This document shows, in pieces, positions 44,883 through 57,032 of a stretch of DNA of 64,000 bases. The stretch covers positions 1,302,001 through 1,366,000 of the forward strand of contig JACAAK010000006.1 of assembly GCA_025093985.1 (NCBI GenBank). The letters are read 5' to 3'. How positions within the stretch are numbered: the stretch's first letter is position 1; every line of letters begins with the position of its first letter. The notes under the pieces are model-generated. The model ran no database searches and was not told the DNA's origin. It saw only the letters and a program-made list of their open reading frames with translations. The position numbers were made by a program, and so were the translations under genes. This DNA comes from Calvatia gigantea. Taxonomy: Eukaryota; Basidiomycota; Agaricomycetes; Agaricales; Lycoperdaceae.

Positions 44883-46405
44883 ATGCCCCCCCAGATACCT
44901 GCAGTTGTCAGCCCCGAGCTCGAAAAGTTAATGAATGGGGGATCGCTAGAGCGACGATATTCAGACGTCGTGGGGTTTCAAGTGGTGTCGAAGTACCTCA
45001 CAGTTGTGAATGCATGCGCTTCAGTGAGTTCTAGAGCTCACCAAACATTCTGAGAGGTTAAAGATAAAAATCGTCTAGCTCGAAGCCTTCTTATATGGTA
45101 AGGTTTCCTCACCTTAGGAATGACTGACGAATCGCGGAAATATACTTAGGCATACACTGTATCTTATTCGCGATCTGCTGCTTCATCCTGGGCAAAAAGC
45201 GGAGTACGACAAGCATTATCTTCTTGGCGGCGGTGATAATCATGTTTGGATTATCTACCGCCGATTTTTCGCTGACATTGAGGATGCAACTGGCCGACGT
45301 TCCAAAATTTCTACAAGGGAAAATGAGCCTGGACGAGGTAATCAAGCATGGCGTTGTCAAGGCACAGTTATTTGTTTCCAATAAGTGGGTCTGTTTCCCA
45401 CCGTTCCCCAGTTCTTGCGTTGACCACCTCAGGACAGCTTGATTGCTGACCTACTACTGGTGCGTGTCTGCCGCTGGTCCGCTGCAGAGTGGAACTCCTT
45501 ATCATCGATTCCAGCTGTATCGCTGTTCCATGGTGTGGCGTTTCCACAGGAGTGTTCTGGCAATCTCCGTTTTGTTACTTCTGGCAGATACGGGTATGTT
45601 TTGACTCCCGCAACCCATCCAGCCGTCTCATACCCCTTTACGACTGGCACATAGTTTGGGGATGGGTGGGAGCCGGGACTTCCAAGGCATATCTGACTTC
45701 ACGGGGAAAGTTCACGATCGTTTATTACTGGTCAATGTTTTGTGTGAACATTATCATGACCATCCTCATTGGTGAGCCCACTCCCGCCCTTAACCCTGTC
45801 CAACCCGAATGTTAGTGCGTCCGCACAGTTGGAAGACTATGGTGGATAACTAAACGCGCCAGGCCTCGTCCGGGTTCTCGAGATCTACGTCTATTTCAAA
45901 CTGTCCCGGTTGTATTGTATGTACCATGACTTGGCCACCCACTGGTTAACTGACATACCCGGTTGTGTAGTGCCGAAACTGCACTTATCTATTCCGCTTG
46001 TGTCCTCCTTGCCATTGTTTTCCCCAGACAGAATCCATACTTTGTGAGATCTCTCGTATTTCTACCTTAATCGAAAGCTCATTCCACCCACTATTCAGGG
46101 CCTGGTTGGTGTAGTGGTGGTTCGCGTCGTCGTGAGTTTTGTGCTACCCCACTTCATACAATTCCTTTGATCAAATTTAGTCAATAATGCCCACTCTTCT
46201 AATTGTTCAAATCACTGGCGGCCGGTCTTTTGATGAACGGCTCAAAAAGTCAACCGTTCAGGACATCGGACTCTCAGACGCTCCTCAAGGGACACCCCTA
46301 GCGCTAGATACCATGATCACTACTCGGGGCTCAGCTGGAAACATTGAAGCTCAAGAAGTACCCCCGGGAGAAGACAAACCCAATGATGCAGGCACGAGCG
46401 TTTGA
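44883..46405 (+). pseudogene. array copy C: putative membrane protein, damaged
   Basis: Exon 1 starts M-P-P-Q-I-P-A-V-V and ends V-N-A-C-A-S; exon 3 (after an intact acceptor TTAG near 45150) reads GIHCILFAICCFILGKK, IIFLAAVIIMFGLSTADFS and LQGKMSLDEVIKHGV; the N-N-L-type junction and helices follow as in copy B. The part around 45770-45840 has lost sequence relative to B, and in the penultimate exon near 46065 a TAA appears in the frame used by copy D. The last exon (46187-46405) reads PTLLIVQITGGRSFDERL. It is clearly homologous but not translatable as a whole. Confidence 0.65.
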
Positions 46406-46439
46406 AACTTTGTATTTTAATGTGTTATTTTATATAGTG

Positions 46440-46870
46440 TGGGTTGGGGGTATCTTCCGTGTATTTAAAACAGCGAACAACTAAAGGCTCTCGCGTGGAA
46501 ATTCAAGTTCAAAGCTGGCCATGAACTCTGTTTAAGTTTATGGATTGTTCGCATAAGGGATGGTGGTATGGGAGCACGGCGGCGGCGGAGAACAGCCAAT
46601 TTTGTGAGTATTGATATTGAGACCTTGACGCTTTGACAGTTGATAACGTTGACACCCAATGCTGGTGTGATTTTGATCCACCAGTTTTCACATTAACGGA
46701 TGCACCGAAGTCAACATGACCCATAGTGTATCCCAAAGGGTCGCATTCGGACGAGGGCTTGTGGAATTTTGCAGAACAAACACCATTCCCTATACTCCCG
46801 GTGGGGGACGGCTCTAGCCAGGTGATCGCACTTAGATCGCTGTAATAGTTGTGTTTAGTGTAACCCTCTC
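46440..46870 (+). repeat. downstream repeat of array unit (copy 2)
   Basis: Same non-coding block as at 40210-40745, here after copy C and directly before the tRNA remnant of copy D. Confidence 0.7.
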
Positions 46871-46872
46871 GG

Positions 46873-46926
46873 CTTCTCATCGCAATTGAGTACGAATGAG
46901 ACGCCTTACCACTGGGCCAAGCAGGA
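46873..46926 (-). pseudogene. 5' tRNA-Thr fragment upstream of copy D
   Basis: The minus strand keeps the first two thirds of the tRNA (TCCTGCTTGGCCCAGTGGTA, then GGCGTCTCATTCGTA and GCGATGAGAAG) almost unchanged, including box A and the intron-bearing anticodon arm. The T-arm and 3' acceptor strand are missing, so it cannot fold or be processed. Confidence 0.75.
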
Positions 46927-47463
46927 ACTTGTACATTTTAGTGACATGCCGTCTGACCTTCGGCTTCGACTGTCATTTTAGGCCTATCCATGGATACGCC
47001 GTGCGCCAGCACCACCCTGCTCAACATGATGAGGCTACTGAAACAGTTTGCGATCCTTCTTTGACCTCGTATAATCGTCCCTGCACGCATGACTTCAAGG
47101 TTGTGGGCACGTGTTAGTGTAGGTCGTTGTCCTAGCTCCAATGACAGGACAGGAGACGAAATATCATCGGGGCCCTATAGAATTTGAGGCCCTTCACGAT
47201 CGGAATGCTGTTATACGCAGGCCGCCGGTTGTGAGTGTTACCGTTAACGTTCATTTGCACTCGCAGCCAGGCGAATCTTAGGATTTCCTAACGGGCTGCC
47301 CGTTATGCATCACTGCAGGGCTGGACCTCAAGGAGTGTCCTCCTAACTTTGAAAGAAGGACTAGAAATGGAGTCTTGCAGCGGGCACTCCCCACTTCCTG
47401 CTATCCCCATCTAGAGTTAGCCTACTCTTCCCCAGCTAGATCAGGACAAGCCGTTGCAGCAAA

Positions 47464-48990
47464 ATGCTCTCTCCGTCATTCACGGCCATTAATTCTGAGC
47501 CCGGAGACTCGACTGGCGAAAAAATCCCTGGAGCAAAGTGCTATTAGGACTGTTGTTGAAAATTTTCACAGTTGTGAATGCGTCAACTGCGGCAAGTTTC
47601 GGTAGCTCATTGGACATTTATGAGGCTGGAACTTATGCAAGTCGTTCAGCTCGAAGCTTTCTTGTACGGTAGGGTCCGTTTCCTCCACCTCAGGCCATAC
47701 GGCCGATGAACCGCGAAAATATACTTGGGTATACACTGTATCCTACTCGCGATATGTTGTTTCGTCCTGGCCAAGCGGCACACGACAAGCATGATTTTCT
47801 TGGCAGTGGCGACAATCATGTTTGGGTTATCTACCGTTGACTTTGCGCTGCTATTGAGGATGCGACTGGTTGACATACCAAGGCTCATACAAGGACAAAT
47901 GAGCTTCAATAAGGTAGTTGAGTGTGTTATTCCCAAGGGTCAGTTATTTGTTGCCAATAAGTAGGTCCGTTTCCTACTGTTCCCCAGTTCTCCTGCTGAC
48001 CGCCTCAGGGCAGCTTAATTGCCGATCTACTACTGCTGTGCGCCCGCCGCCGGTTCATTACAGAATGCATCTTCTGAGCACTGATTCTCGCTGTATCGTT
48101 GTTCCATGGCATGGAACTTCCGCAGAAGTGCTTTTGTGGTTTCCACTTTGCTACTTGTGGGGGATACAGGTACGCCCTTACACCTGCAGTCAAGTCTGTT
48201 GTCTCAGGCCCGTTTTTGACCGGCACGTAATTTGGGGATGGATGGGAGCTGGGGTTTCCAAAGCATATATCCTGACTTCATGGCAGAAAGTCACTATTGC
48301 TTACGCCTGGTCAGTATTCTGTGTGAATGCCATCATGACCATGCTTATTGGTAAGTTGTCATCAACTTCGACCATGCTCGACCTGTCTCAAACGTCGGCG
48401 CGTTCGCACAGTTGGAAGGTTGTGGTGGATGACCAGATGCGCCAGACATCGTTTAGGTTCTCGGGACTTGCGCCAATATCACACTCCATAGTTGTCTTGT
48501 AAGTACCCCGGCCTAACTGAGCGTCTTTTTAACTGAGGTACCTGGTTATGTAGTGCAGAGACCGCGCTTATTTATTCCACTGGTCTCCTCATCACTGTTG
48601 TTGTGCCCTATTTAAACTCATACACTGTGGGGTTTCTCGTATTCTCACCGGGGCAAAAGTTCTCTCAACTAAATCTTGAATCTTTGGGTGTTGTTGCAAC
48701 GATTCACCTTGTTGTAAGTTCGTGCCGTTCCACGACCTCCTAACTCCTCCTGACTAAAATTTCAGTCGATAATACCAACTCTTTTAATTGTACAAATCGC
48801 TGGTGGCCAGTCCTTTGATGAACGGTTCAAAAAGTCGACCGCCGAGAGCACCGAACAACCGAACACTGCTCAAGGGACGTCCGCAATGCTGGATACTATG
48901 ATTACCACCTTGACCTCAGTTAGAAATGGTGAAACTTCGGAGATGTCCCCGCAGGAACGCAAGCCCAGTGGTGCAGGCGCGAGCTTTTAA
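47464..48990 (+). pseudogene. array copy D: putative membrane protein, damaged
   Basis: Homologous to copies A-C over the full length. Exon 1 has an extra A in a run (GGCGAAAAAATCC near 47517-47523) that shifts frame into a TAG. The exon 3 acceptor is lost: copy C has ATACTTAG before GCATACAC, here it is ATACTTGG. Downstream exons are clean (IHCILLAICCFVLAKRH, MIFLAVATIMFGLSTVDFALL, VWGWMGAGVSKAYILTSW, then ALIYSTGLLITVVVPYL and SLGVVATIHLVV), and the last exon ends at 48990. This copy preserves the penultimate exon frame that A, B and C have lost. Confidence 0.7.
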
Positions 48991-49029
48991 AATACATGGA
49001 TATTAAACCTCACACGCGATGTGGGTTCA

Positions 49030-49310
49030 AAGCATCTACGCCTATCGTAAATACCAAACGACTTAGGGCTCTATGCGGAAACAAGACAACCCTCGTCGTG
49101 TTCAGGACGGCGTAGTTGCTTTACTCTTTCAGGGTTCCGCAGCAACTGGTTTTTTGTCACGGCCGATGGGCTAATGGACATCTGCGCAAATCGTACCTCA
49201 TTCGGACATCCCCAGTGGCGACACCATCTGAGGCGGATACCGAAGCATATTCTGGCTTCAAAAGCGCTCAGATCGCTTGGCGCAGACTGTCCGCCTCCCC
49301 CGGAGCCGTT
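49030..49310 (+). repeat. intergenic repeat R1, copy 3
   Basis: Third copy of the R1 repeat, following gene copy D; best match to the inverted copy at 43570-43810. Confidence 0.6.
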
Positions 49311-50017
49311 TTCCTTCGAGCGCCAATTAAGCAAGGCAACCGTCATTGTACTGTACTGGCTAATGCTGTGCTTGTTGTTCAATTTGTGGCTCACATGTGT
49401 ATGAGGAGATAGTCAAGACATGTTGAAATTCGTGATTCACACAGACAATCAGAGAAATGTCCATGCCGCATGCCGCATTGTTCGTTTGTGGGACCCACTA
49501 ACTACTAGACATATTTCCTTCTTCGTCATACCCTCCATTGTCCTGATCGATATAAATACAGTGCTGTACGACGATGTACCCTCATTCTTTTGCCTCCCAA
49601 TATACGGCTTTACTGTGATTCCATCAGTTCCTTCAACAAAAACAGAGTCGGCCCGACAGCCAGTCAGTTGAGTCTGCGGAAAGCCTTGGACAACGTTTGA
49701 TGGAGACACGAAACTCCATAAGTATCATCCCCAGCACATTACGAACCCCTCAAAAAACAAAAGGACAATAGAGGCCCCGGTGGAGACCTGTACTTTTGCG
49801 AGTCGTAGGCCGGTCTGCTATCCCTGAGTGCCGCACGCTCAATAGGGTCACTCTGAGCACGGTATTACAGTTACCTTGGTGCGATCCCCTGTCTGGAGTT
49901 GTCTCCAACCGGGGAGTATCGAGAACGGTGTTTGTATTGCAACATTTCAATTATTCGGACGTGATCCGAATGTCCGAACTCATTGCGGTTTTGTAGTCAA
50001 TGACGGGCACCCAACTA
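49311..50017. other. no gene seen
   Basis: Open frames in this stretch (for example 49420-49671) have no domain or splice partner. AT-rich flank of the inverted-repeat element. Confidence 0.45.
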
Positions 50018-50644
50018 CAGTCGAAGCTCTTATAACTGATAGCTCACAAAACCGATAATCTGTGGTATCCGGTAGCTGACACCTGTGACCAAGTTGGTTA
50101 GTGGGGGTTTTGACCCCATATCTGATAAATCTGTCCTATCTTATAAGTGATGGTACATTCTGAACTATTATACCTGACCCCGGGGGGGGGGCGAAAACCA
50201 GGTTTGGATATGACAATTTTCGTTCCATTATTGAGGGCATGCAAAATATGATAATTAGTAAAAATTCTCTTCCCAAGTGACACGGAAATCCACAACTGAA
50301 CCTGATAATGACCCCATCTGTTCAATCCCCACTCGTCGCGATTTCGTCCAAGCACAAATGGTTATCAGCTGATTTCTCATTCATGCTGACCATTCTTCAC
50401 TTGGGCAGCGCTCGAGAACATCTTAAGAGCCTATTCTCGAGAGGTCCGTGCTGCACAGGCCGCTTCCCTCAAGCCTTCGTATATAACTGATTTTTTTACT
50501 CATAAATAGTGGGGTATCTGAACTATTCGTCGGTTTAATAGATTAATCACCAATTTTATTACATAATTATCTTCTTTTTGACATCCGATAATCTGTCGTA
50601 ACTGATAGCTCGGGAGTTGCTATCAGTTATAAGAGCTTCGACTG
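50018..50644. mobile_element. 627-bp inverted-repeat element (MITE), Fot1/pogo-like ends
   Basis: Bounded by perfect 26-bp terminal inverted repeats beginning CAGTCGAAGCTCTTATAACT on the left and its reverse complement on the right. Both ends are flanked by TA (50016-50017 and 50645-50646), the target duplication of the Tc1/mariner superfamily. The terminal CAGTCGAA..CTC..TATAAC resembles the ends of fungal pogo/Fot1 elements. The inside has no transposase frame, is AT-rich, contains a run of ten G (about 50180) and further internal palindromes next to the right end. I infer a non-autonomous derivative. Confidence 0.85.
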
Positions 50645-50646
50645 TA

Positions 50647-53525
50647 TAATCCCGCTCAAATCGCGGTAAGAACGTCTGTACGGAAGCCCATACTTGTGGA
50701 CCAGGTCTAAGTTTTATGAGAAATTATGCCGGAATCACTGATCTGGTCCTGCTCTCGTAATTTTGCGCATCATCCCCTGTCATACGCAAAATCTGTTGTT
50801 ATTTTCGTAGTCCTCACCGGGCATGCGGCGCGGTAATCTCAATGTTCGCCAGTCAGTAGTCACAAGTTGACCACTTTTGGGTTGTTTGGGCTCTCGTTCC
50901 TTCCACACTCGTTATTCTGGACTGATACTTTGCATATATGTGAAAAAAGGTCTTCTCTAAAGTTCTATAAAAATTTCACGATTTTACTTTGAGTAATAAC
51001 TGTGCTGGAGCCATTCCAGTGGGCGAGTCAAGATGTTCATAAGATGGCCACCCATTTGTCACGGATTTGTCACATCATATTTTGATGGCTCCCTAGGTTT
51101 TGGCACATCCAATCCACGCCGTTGTCACGCATTCATGCTTGGCCACTAATGTTTCCTCATATTACAAGCCCTACTGAAGGGGGGAGACTGGAAATGTAGA
51201 TTTAACTTCCTTAGTATTGTCGTAACGCGCACAAGGAGTTTCACTTTGAAAGAATAACAGGATCGGCAAAGATTTCAGAATTAAGTGGCTGAAATACAAT
51301 GAAACCAGCTCACGTTGCCAATTGTTATTTTCTTTGTGGCAGCAGTACAACGATTTCTCAGAAAGCTTTTGCACAACCATATTTGCATATAAAAGAACTA
51401 TTCCATTGTTGGATTTGATGAGGGTACGTTCAGTACAGAGCGAGATATCGAGGGGTGGCCACCACCCGACCATTGGCCAACTTGTGATTAATGATAGTAC
51501 TGGTAAATGGTTCATCTGACGCCCGGGCGCTAAGTATAATACACTCCGAACGCTGCTTCGAAGCCTCTTACTTAGTCCTTGTAGTCTGTCACCCTAATCT
51601 CACACACGGGCGCACTCATTGTAACCCTAACTAAAGCATTTGATAACAGGTCCCAATAAGCCCATAGACAAAACTGGGTATTTTTTAAATGTCACTGCTA
51701 CGATAACATTGTGAGCACAATTGCCCCTAATTTACAGGTGGGATTTCTCCAAAATGTCAGCAGACTTCAAGCACTGTGGTGTTGCTGGAAATCCTTCTCC
51801 CAGGCGGTCATCCTCGGCCGAGTAAGCCGAAAATACACAACTAATTGGCATTCAAAGAGTTATGGGGTTCCAGGACCCCGGCCACAAGCCAGATACAGCA
51901 AGCTTCATGCAAACTTAGACCTGGTCCGTATGGGCTTTCGTACGTCTGGTACTCGAGTCTCATACACACCAATTTCCTCCACAACACATTTGTCAATCAA
52001 ACATGGCATACATAAGTATGAATTGAAGATCTCGTAACGTCGAAGCCAACCGAACACTCCTCAACATAAATGCTGGGTAACACGTGGTTAATTTGACATG
52101 AGAGCGACAGACTGAGACTACGTAACGATGATTAAATGTTCACTCTCCACAAGTCCAAACGTAACCAGTGTTCCTGTAACTGGTTCTGGGCAGGGTGGAC
52201 TCTGAATCGATTTGTCCTCCCTAATCGCTATGATAGTCGTTAGTACGGAAGCCCATACGACCAGTTCAAACTTTCATGACGAAATCATTGATCTGGTCCT
52301 ACTCCCGTAATTTTCAGTTTCACCCCTTGTCACACAAACTCACACGTCCATTCCATTGTTAGTTTCACAGTATTCCTCGAGGAGACGGCGTCGTAATCCC
52401 GGCGCACACCGGCGAGTGGTTCATCCAGCCACAGGCCTGCCCAGGTCTCCCCAACGCTCTCCGAGGCTGATGCTTACATACCGGAACACCCACCCTCCTT
52501 CAAAAAAAGCCTTCCAGCTAACTTTCTCTATGCTCAGTTTCGTCTTGCAAAATCCGACTAGAAAGCCCGCAGGATATGCCAGATCAAGCCGAAATCCCTA
52601 TCTTACTGTCCCCCTTACCTTCCTTGCCATTATTCTCAAGCACACACCGTCGCTAGCCCTACTTGAGAAGGAGCATTCCATGGAATGATCTGCTGCCTTC
52701 TTTACAACCATTCCGCGAAAAGTTATGGAGGAGCTCCAAGATCTCTTCACAATCATCGACATCACTCCGGAACACCGGTGGTCGAAGCTTACCACAGGAT
52801 GTTGACGTTGAGTCTTGAGCTATTGGGCTGTGAGCTTCAGATAATTATTATTGGTTGGCACTGCGACCGCCGGGGCCTGGTTGCCGTCTCGGGCTGAATA
52901 AGCTGGAAATGCACCGCAAGCTAAAAATCAGGCAGGGAAACAAAAGCAAAAGAGGCTCTTCAGTCACTGCTGGGGAGTAACAGGGTTCCAGGCCCCCGGC
53001 CACAAGCCATATACAGCTCGCTACATGCAAAGTTTGACCTGGTCCATATGGGCTTCTGTACGTTAGACATACTCTGTCGCGGCCCTTGCTGTGGCTTGAC
53101 CATGTCGCCAAAGGTCGCAAACCAGTGTATGTTTTTTCGGAGCGGTTGGACGACAACACGAGCGACTTATAGCCGCACAATCCATTCGAGCCTGATCCGA
53201 AGTCTGATTGCGAAGTTGTCTCTGCCACTTCGTAGGTTCCTCCCGGGGGAACGTGGGATCGCAATGGAACGACTTTTCAACGTGATGCGGCATGGTATAC
53301 CCCGGTCAACGTAACCCTGTTCGAAAATCGAACTTACTAAATGTCATGAGTGGAGAATGCCACCAGTGGGAAATCCGTAACGGGCGGGCCCCGGTTATAG
53401 GTCGAAGATTGGGTAAAACCCCTTGACAGCCACTGGTGCATCGCAATCACGGCTCTCTCTCTTCATTGATAGTGGCTCCTGTTCTGACTAAATCGCGGGG
53501 GTTACTCCTTGGGACCGGTTCCGCA
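50647..53525. repeat. nested short repeats, no gene
   Basis: Blocks recur within this stretch: about 50670-50800 and 52236-52345 are direct repeats (TACGGAAGCCCATAC ... GATCTGGTCCT), while 51860-51960 and 52983-53060 are direct repeats of each other (CCGGCCACAAGCC, GACCTGGTCC-TATGGGCTT) and carry the reverse complement of the same GTATGGGCTT word. 51960-52230 and 53150-53420 match 56340-56860, the flank of gene copy F. No transposase or polymerase motif was found. Confidence 0.5.
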
Positions 53526-54949
53526 ATGCGGGTGGACTATGCTGCGAGGGGGAATCCTTGGGAAGAGTCATTTGCATTGTCAAAGGCCTGGTTTTCGCCC
53601 ATGATGTCCGCCGCCCTGGTAAGCTAGGATTTGCTGTCAACCGAAAGGCAAATAAAACCTAATCCTTGCCCTAAGGCAGAAACGCTAGTCTACGGTTGGT
53701 TTTAAAAATAACTTTATAGAGACTGAGAACTCCTACTTACGATCGGGCGGTTTGACGTGTTGATACGGCTTCACGGCACATGCAGGCATACATATCATCT
53801 TATTCGTGATGGCTTCCTCGGTTCTCCTCAAAAAAGGCGGGCGAATGCAGATCGCGTCCTTTTGGGCAATGACCGTCATGTTTGGGTTGGCGACAGCAGA
53901 TGTTGGGTTTTCATACCACTTGTATTTGAACCATATGGATGAAATCGTGGCGGGCTCAAGTGTCGCCTTCCTTAAGATGGTGTATCCCAAGTTTCTTATA
54001 CACCTGATAAATAAGTGAGTTCATCATTAAATTGATATTGGGTGAGCTGACGAGGAAGTGAAGTCTAATAGCCGATGTTCTCCTTGTGGGATCATCCTTT
54101 CTCGTTGCAATACAATCCACTTATCTAATGCCAGATCGCGCGCTGTTATATAATTTGGGGCAAGAGTAGAGTGTTGGCATATGTGGCTGGTTTTATATTA
54201 TTCGTTGGGACAGGTGCGTCTCAAAACTGTGGATGTGGACGCAGCAGTTGAATATGGCAGCCCAGTTCTTGGCTTCATTGGCGAGGGAACCACATCGCCA
54301 AAGCTCAAGGTCTTGGTGGCACCCTATATAATAATAGTTGTTGGACTTAACGTCACTTTGACGTTACTAACTGGTGGGGGGTCATTATATGTCAACATTT
54401 GTTGGCGGCTGATATCGAACAACGCTAGCATGGAGAATTTGGTGGATTGCGCGAGAAGTTAGCAGAATTATGGGAAGAAAGGTTCAACGGGGGTTCAGTG
54501 TGGCTGTCGGGATATTGTGAGTGATCCCCGAGTATTCATCAAGTTGCAAGCTCAATATTGCGACAGATTAGAGACTGGGTTCATATACTCCATAACTTCG
54601 ATGCTGGTTCTCATGTTATCACAGACAAAATATGTGGTAGGTGGTTCTGGTATGGGGTGCATAAAACAAGTTCTGATGATCTGAAGGTTGTCGGGGCAGC
54701 TATAGCCATACGGGCAGTGGTAAGTAAACATTGCGTAATACAACCTGGAGATGAAGCTCACCTGATGGAAAGTGTGTTATGCCGATTTTTATTGTCGTCC
54801 AAGTAGCACTTGGGCGGGGGACGAAGGATGTGAATGCGAGCGTCAGTGAGGCACGTTCACGGAGTAATGAGGTGCAGTTGACTACAGCAATTTACTTTCG
54901 GACAAGCGTCTCTCAGGAAGCCACGGCTGAAAGTAGAAGTGTACATTGA
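53526..54949 (+). CDS. copy E: diverged member of the membrane-protein family
   Basis: Exons traced: 53526-53618, 53676-53694, 53786-54014, 54064-54085, 54135-54213, 54245-54373, 54429-54516, then one from about 54565 and the last from about 54771. The same intron positions as in array copies A-D support common descent. Landmarks: VYG-GIHIILFVMASSVLLKKGG, MFGLATADVGFSYHLYLNHM, N-N-L-I-A-D-V-L-L, IARCYIIWGKSRVLAYVAG, FIGEGTTSPKLKVLVAP, WRIWWIAREVSRIMGRKV, TGFIYSITSMLVLML and a last exon with MPIFIVVQVALGRGTKD. Compared with copy F one base seems missing near 54680, so the penultimate exon may not read through. Otherwise intact. Likely an integral membrane protein of seven helices; function unknown. 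Confidence 0.6.
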
Positions 54950-54984
54950 TCAAAAAAGGAGAGAAAAAGAGAGACAATGTGAGC

Positions 54985-55264
54985 AGGTTGGCTATTCAGC
55001 CTCTGGTTGGTGTAATGGTGGTTTTCCTGCTGCCTTCCTTCGTGCAATTCCTTTGACCCAAAATTTAGTCGATAATGTCTGCTCTCCCAATTGTTCGAAT
55101 CGCTGGCGGCCGGTCTTTAGATGAACGGCTCGACAACATCGGACACCCAGACACTTCCCATGGAATACCCCTAGCGCCAGATACCATGATCTCAGCTGAA
55201 ACATTATAACTCGGGTGTACCCTCGGAAGAAGGAAAGGCCAATGATGCGGGTGCGAGTGTTTAA
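54985..55264 (+). pseudogene. orphan last exon of the array family
   Basis: Resembles the end of copy C (46100-46405): the upstream GGTTGGTGTAATGGTGGTT, the acceptor ATTTAGTCGATAATG and the coding start ALPIVRIAGGRSLDERL, with an internal deletion and an early stop. No other exon lies next to it, so a piece of an A-D type unit was inserted between E and F. Confidence 0.7.
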
Positions 55265-55299
55265 AGCAAAAAACCATCTTTCAATGTAATATTTTGTAC

Positions 55300-56090
55300 G
55301 CGGTGCAGATTAGGAGTATCTATGCGTATTTAAAATAGTAAACTAAGAACTCTCGCGTGGAAAGTTTGAGAGTTGAGACCCAATCTACTGAAAATGATGG
55401 CACTCAGGAAAATGTTGGTATAAGGATTGGGGGCAAACGTTATCACTGCCAACTTGCGAAGCGTTTCATTTTCACCCACGACCAACGAACCAGCGTGCAC
55501 CTGTGCGAGTTCACAACCCACCCAGACACCCCAAGTGAGACTGCAACATCGCAAGGGCAGAAACAGAAAAAGCGGCACGTTAGGGGGAGAAAAAAGCTGA
55601 GATCGCCAAGTGCAACCGGAGTGGTCGCTCGGCGCCCGAAGTCGGCCCCCTAAAGTGCAAAATACCCATTACTCTGGACTAGCCATGAATCCTGTTTACT
55701 ATTCGCATAAGTGATGATAGTATGGAAGCCCGCTGCCGGCGGAAAACAGCCGGCATTGTAAACGTTGACAGCGCTGACAATGATGGGATTTTGATCTACC
55801 AGTCTTTACACCAGGTTCGACGATCAGTATGACCCAGCATGTCTCCCAAGAATCCTAGCCCTGCTTCGGAGACCGTCCCAATGAGGGGCTTCTTCCCGTA
55901 CTTTGAGCGGGGACCGTTGAGCGCCTGTAATTGACAACAAAACCGCAGTGAATCAAAGTATTCAGATCGTATTCGGACAAGAACCCATGGATTCTTGCAG
56001 GACAGGCGTCGTTCTCTATATCCCCGGCGAGAGCTAACTCCGGCCAGGGGACCGCATTCAGATCACTGTACATCGTAATTGTGTTGACTG
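55300..56090 (+). repeat. downstream repeat of array unit (copy 3, partial)
   Basis: Follows the orphan exon just as the same block follows copies A and C (ACTCTCGCGTGGAAA, GTTCGCATAAG, CCGGCGGAAAACAGCC).  About 200 bp of unrelated sequence, including an open frame at 55357-55653, is inserted near 55380-55660. Confidence 0.6.
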
Positions 56091-57032
56091 GCCCTCTCGG
56101 GGCCCGCCGGCACCCAGGGACGGCGGATCAAGCCTCGGGCCCCAAGAAGTACAGGTCTCCACCCGAACCTCTCTTGCTCTTTTGTGTGAATTTGTGATGT
56201 GCCGAAGATGATCGACGATGCTAAGAATTCGAGTATCGTCCCCATAAACTGTTTGATTGAACGTTGTCCGTGAGAAATCATGTCGAGCGCAGCCATTCCT
56301 CGGCGCTGATTCGGCTAGCTGGCTGTTGGACTGACTCTGCCTTTCCCATCACAACACATTTGTGTCAATCTAGTATGACATGAGTGTAAATCGGAAGTCT
56401 CGTAACGTCGAAGTTAATCGAATAGTTACACCTTTAAGCAGAGAGACCGGTCCAACGCGTGGTTAACTGATATGAGGGTGACTGAGTGAGACTACGTACC
56501 ATAGGTCAAAGGTTCACTCTCCACAAGTCAAAACATACCCAGGGTGTTCCTGCAATTAATTCAGATGCAGGGTCGGCTCTTGGGGACCTGTCCTCTATAA
56601 TCTTTATTATAGTTGTTTACCGTAATGTCACCAACCGGTATGGGTTATTTCGGAGGTGATTGGACAACAGCGTGAGAGGTGCAACGCCGACAATCTACCC
56701 AAACCTGATCCGAAGTCTGATGAAGCCGCCACTCCGTAGTATGAGGACTGCTGTCGGAGAGTGTGGGATCGTGATGGAATGCACCTTGTGGCATTACATA
56801 CGCCGGTTAACACGCCACTTCTCGAAAATCGGACCTATTTAATGGGTTGAGAATTGTACCGGTGGGAAATCCTGGTAGGGTTTCGGTGCTGTGAAAGTCG
56901 AAGTAAAGGCAGAGTCCCATGACAGCCCCTGGTTGCAATTGCCACCCCACTCCCTCTTCTCAATTGTAGTGACTCTAATCCCGACTACCCCCCTTGAGCT
57001 TGAGGGTCGCCACCCTTGGGACTGGTTCTGCA
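56091..57032. other. flank of copy F, no gene
   Basis: 56340-56860 repeats sequence found upstream of copy E. Nothing coding seen. Confidence 0.5.

Noticed and set aside
49420..49671. 83-codon frame after the array
   Set aside because: No domain, no splice partner and composition like the surrounding repeats.
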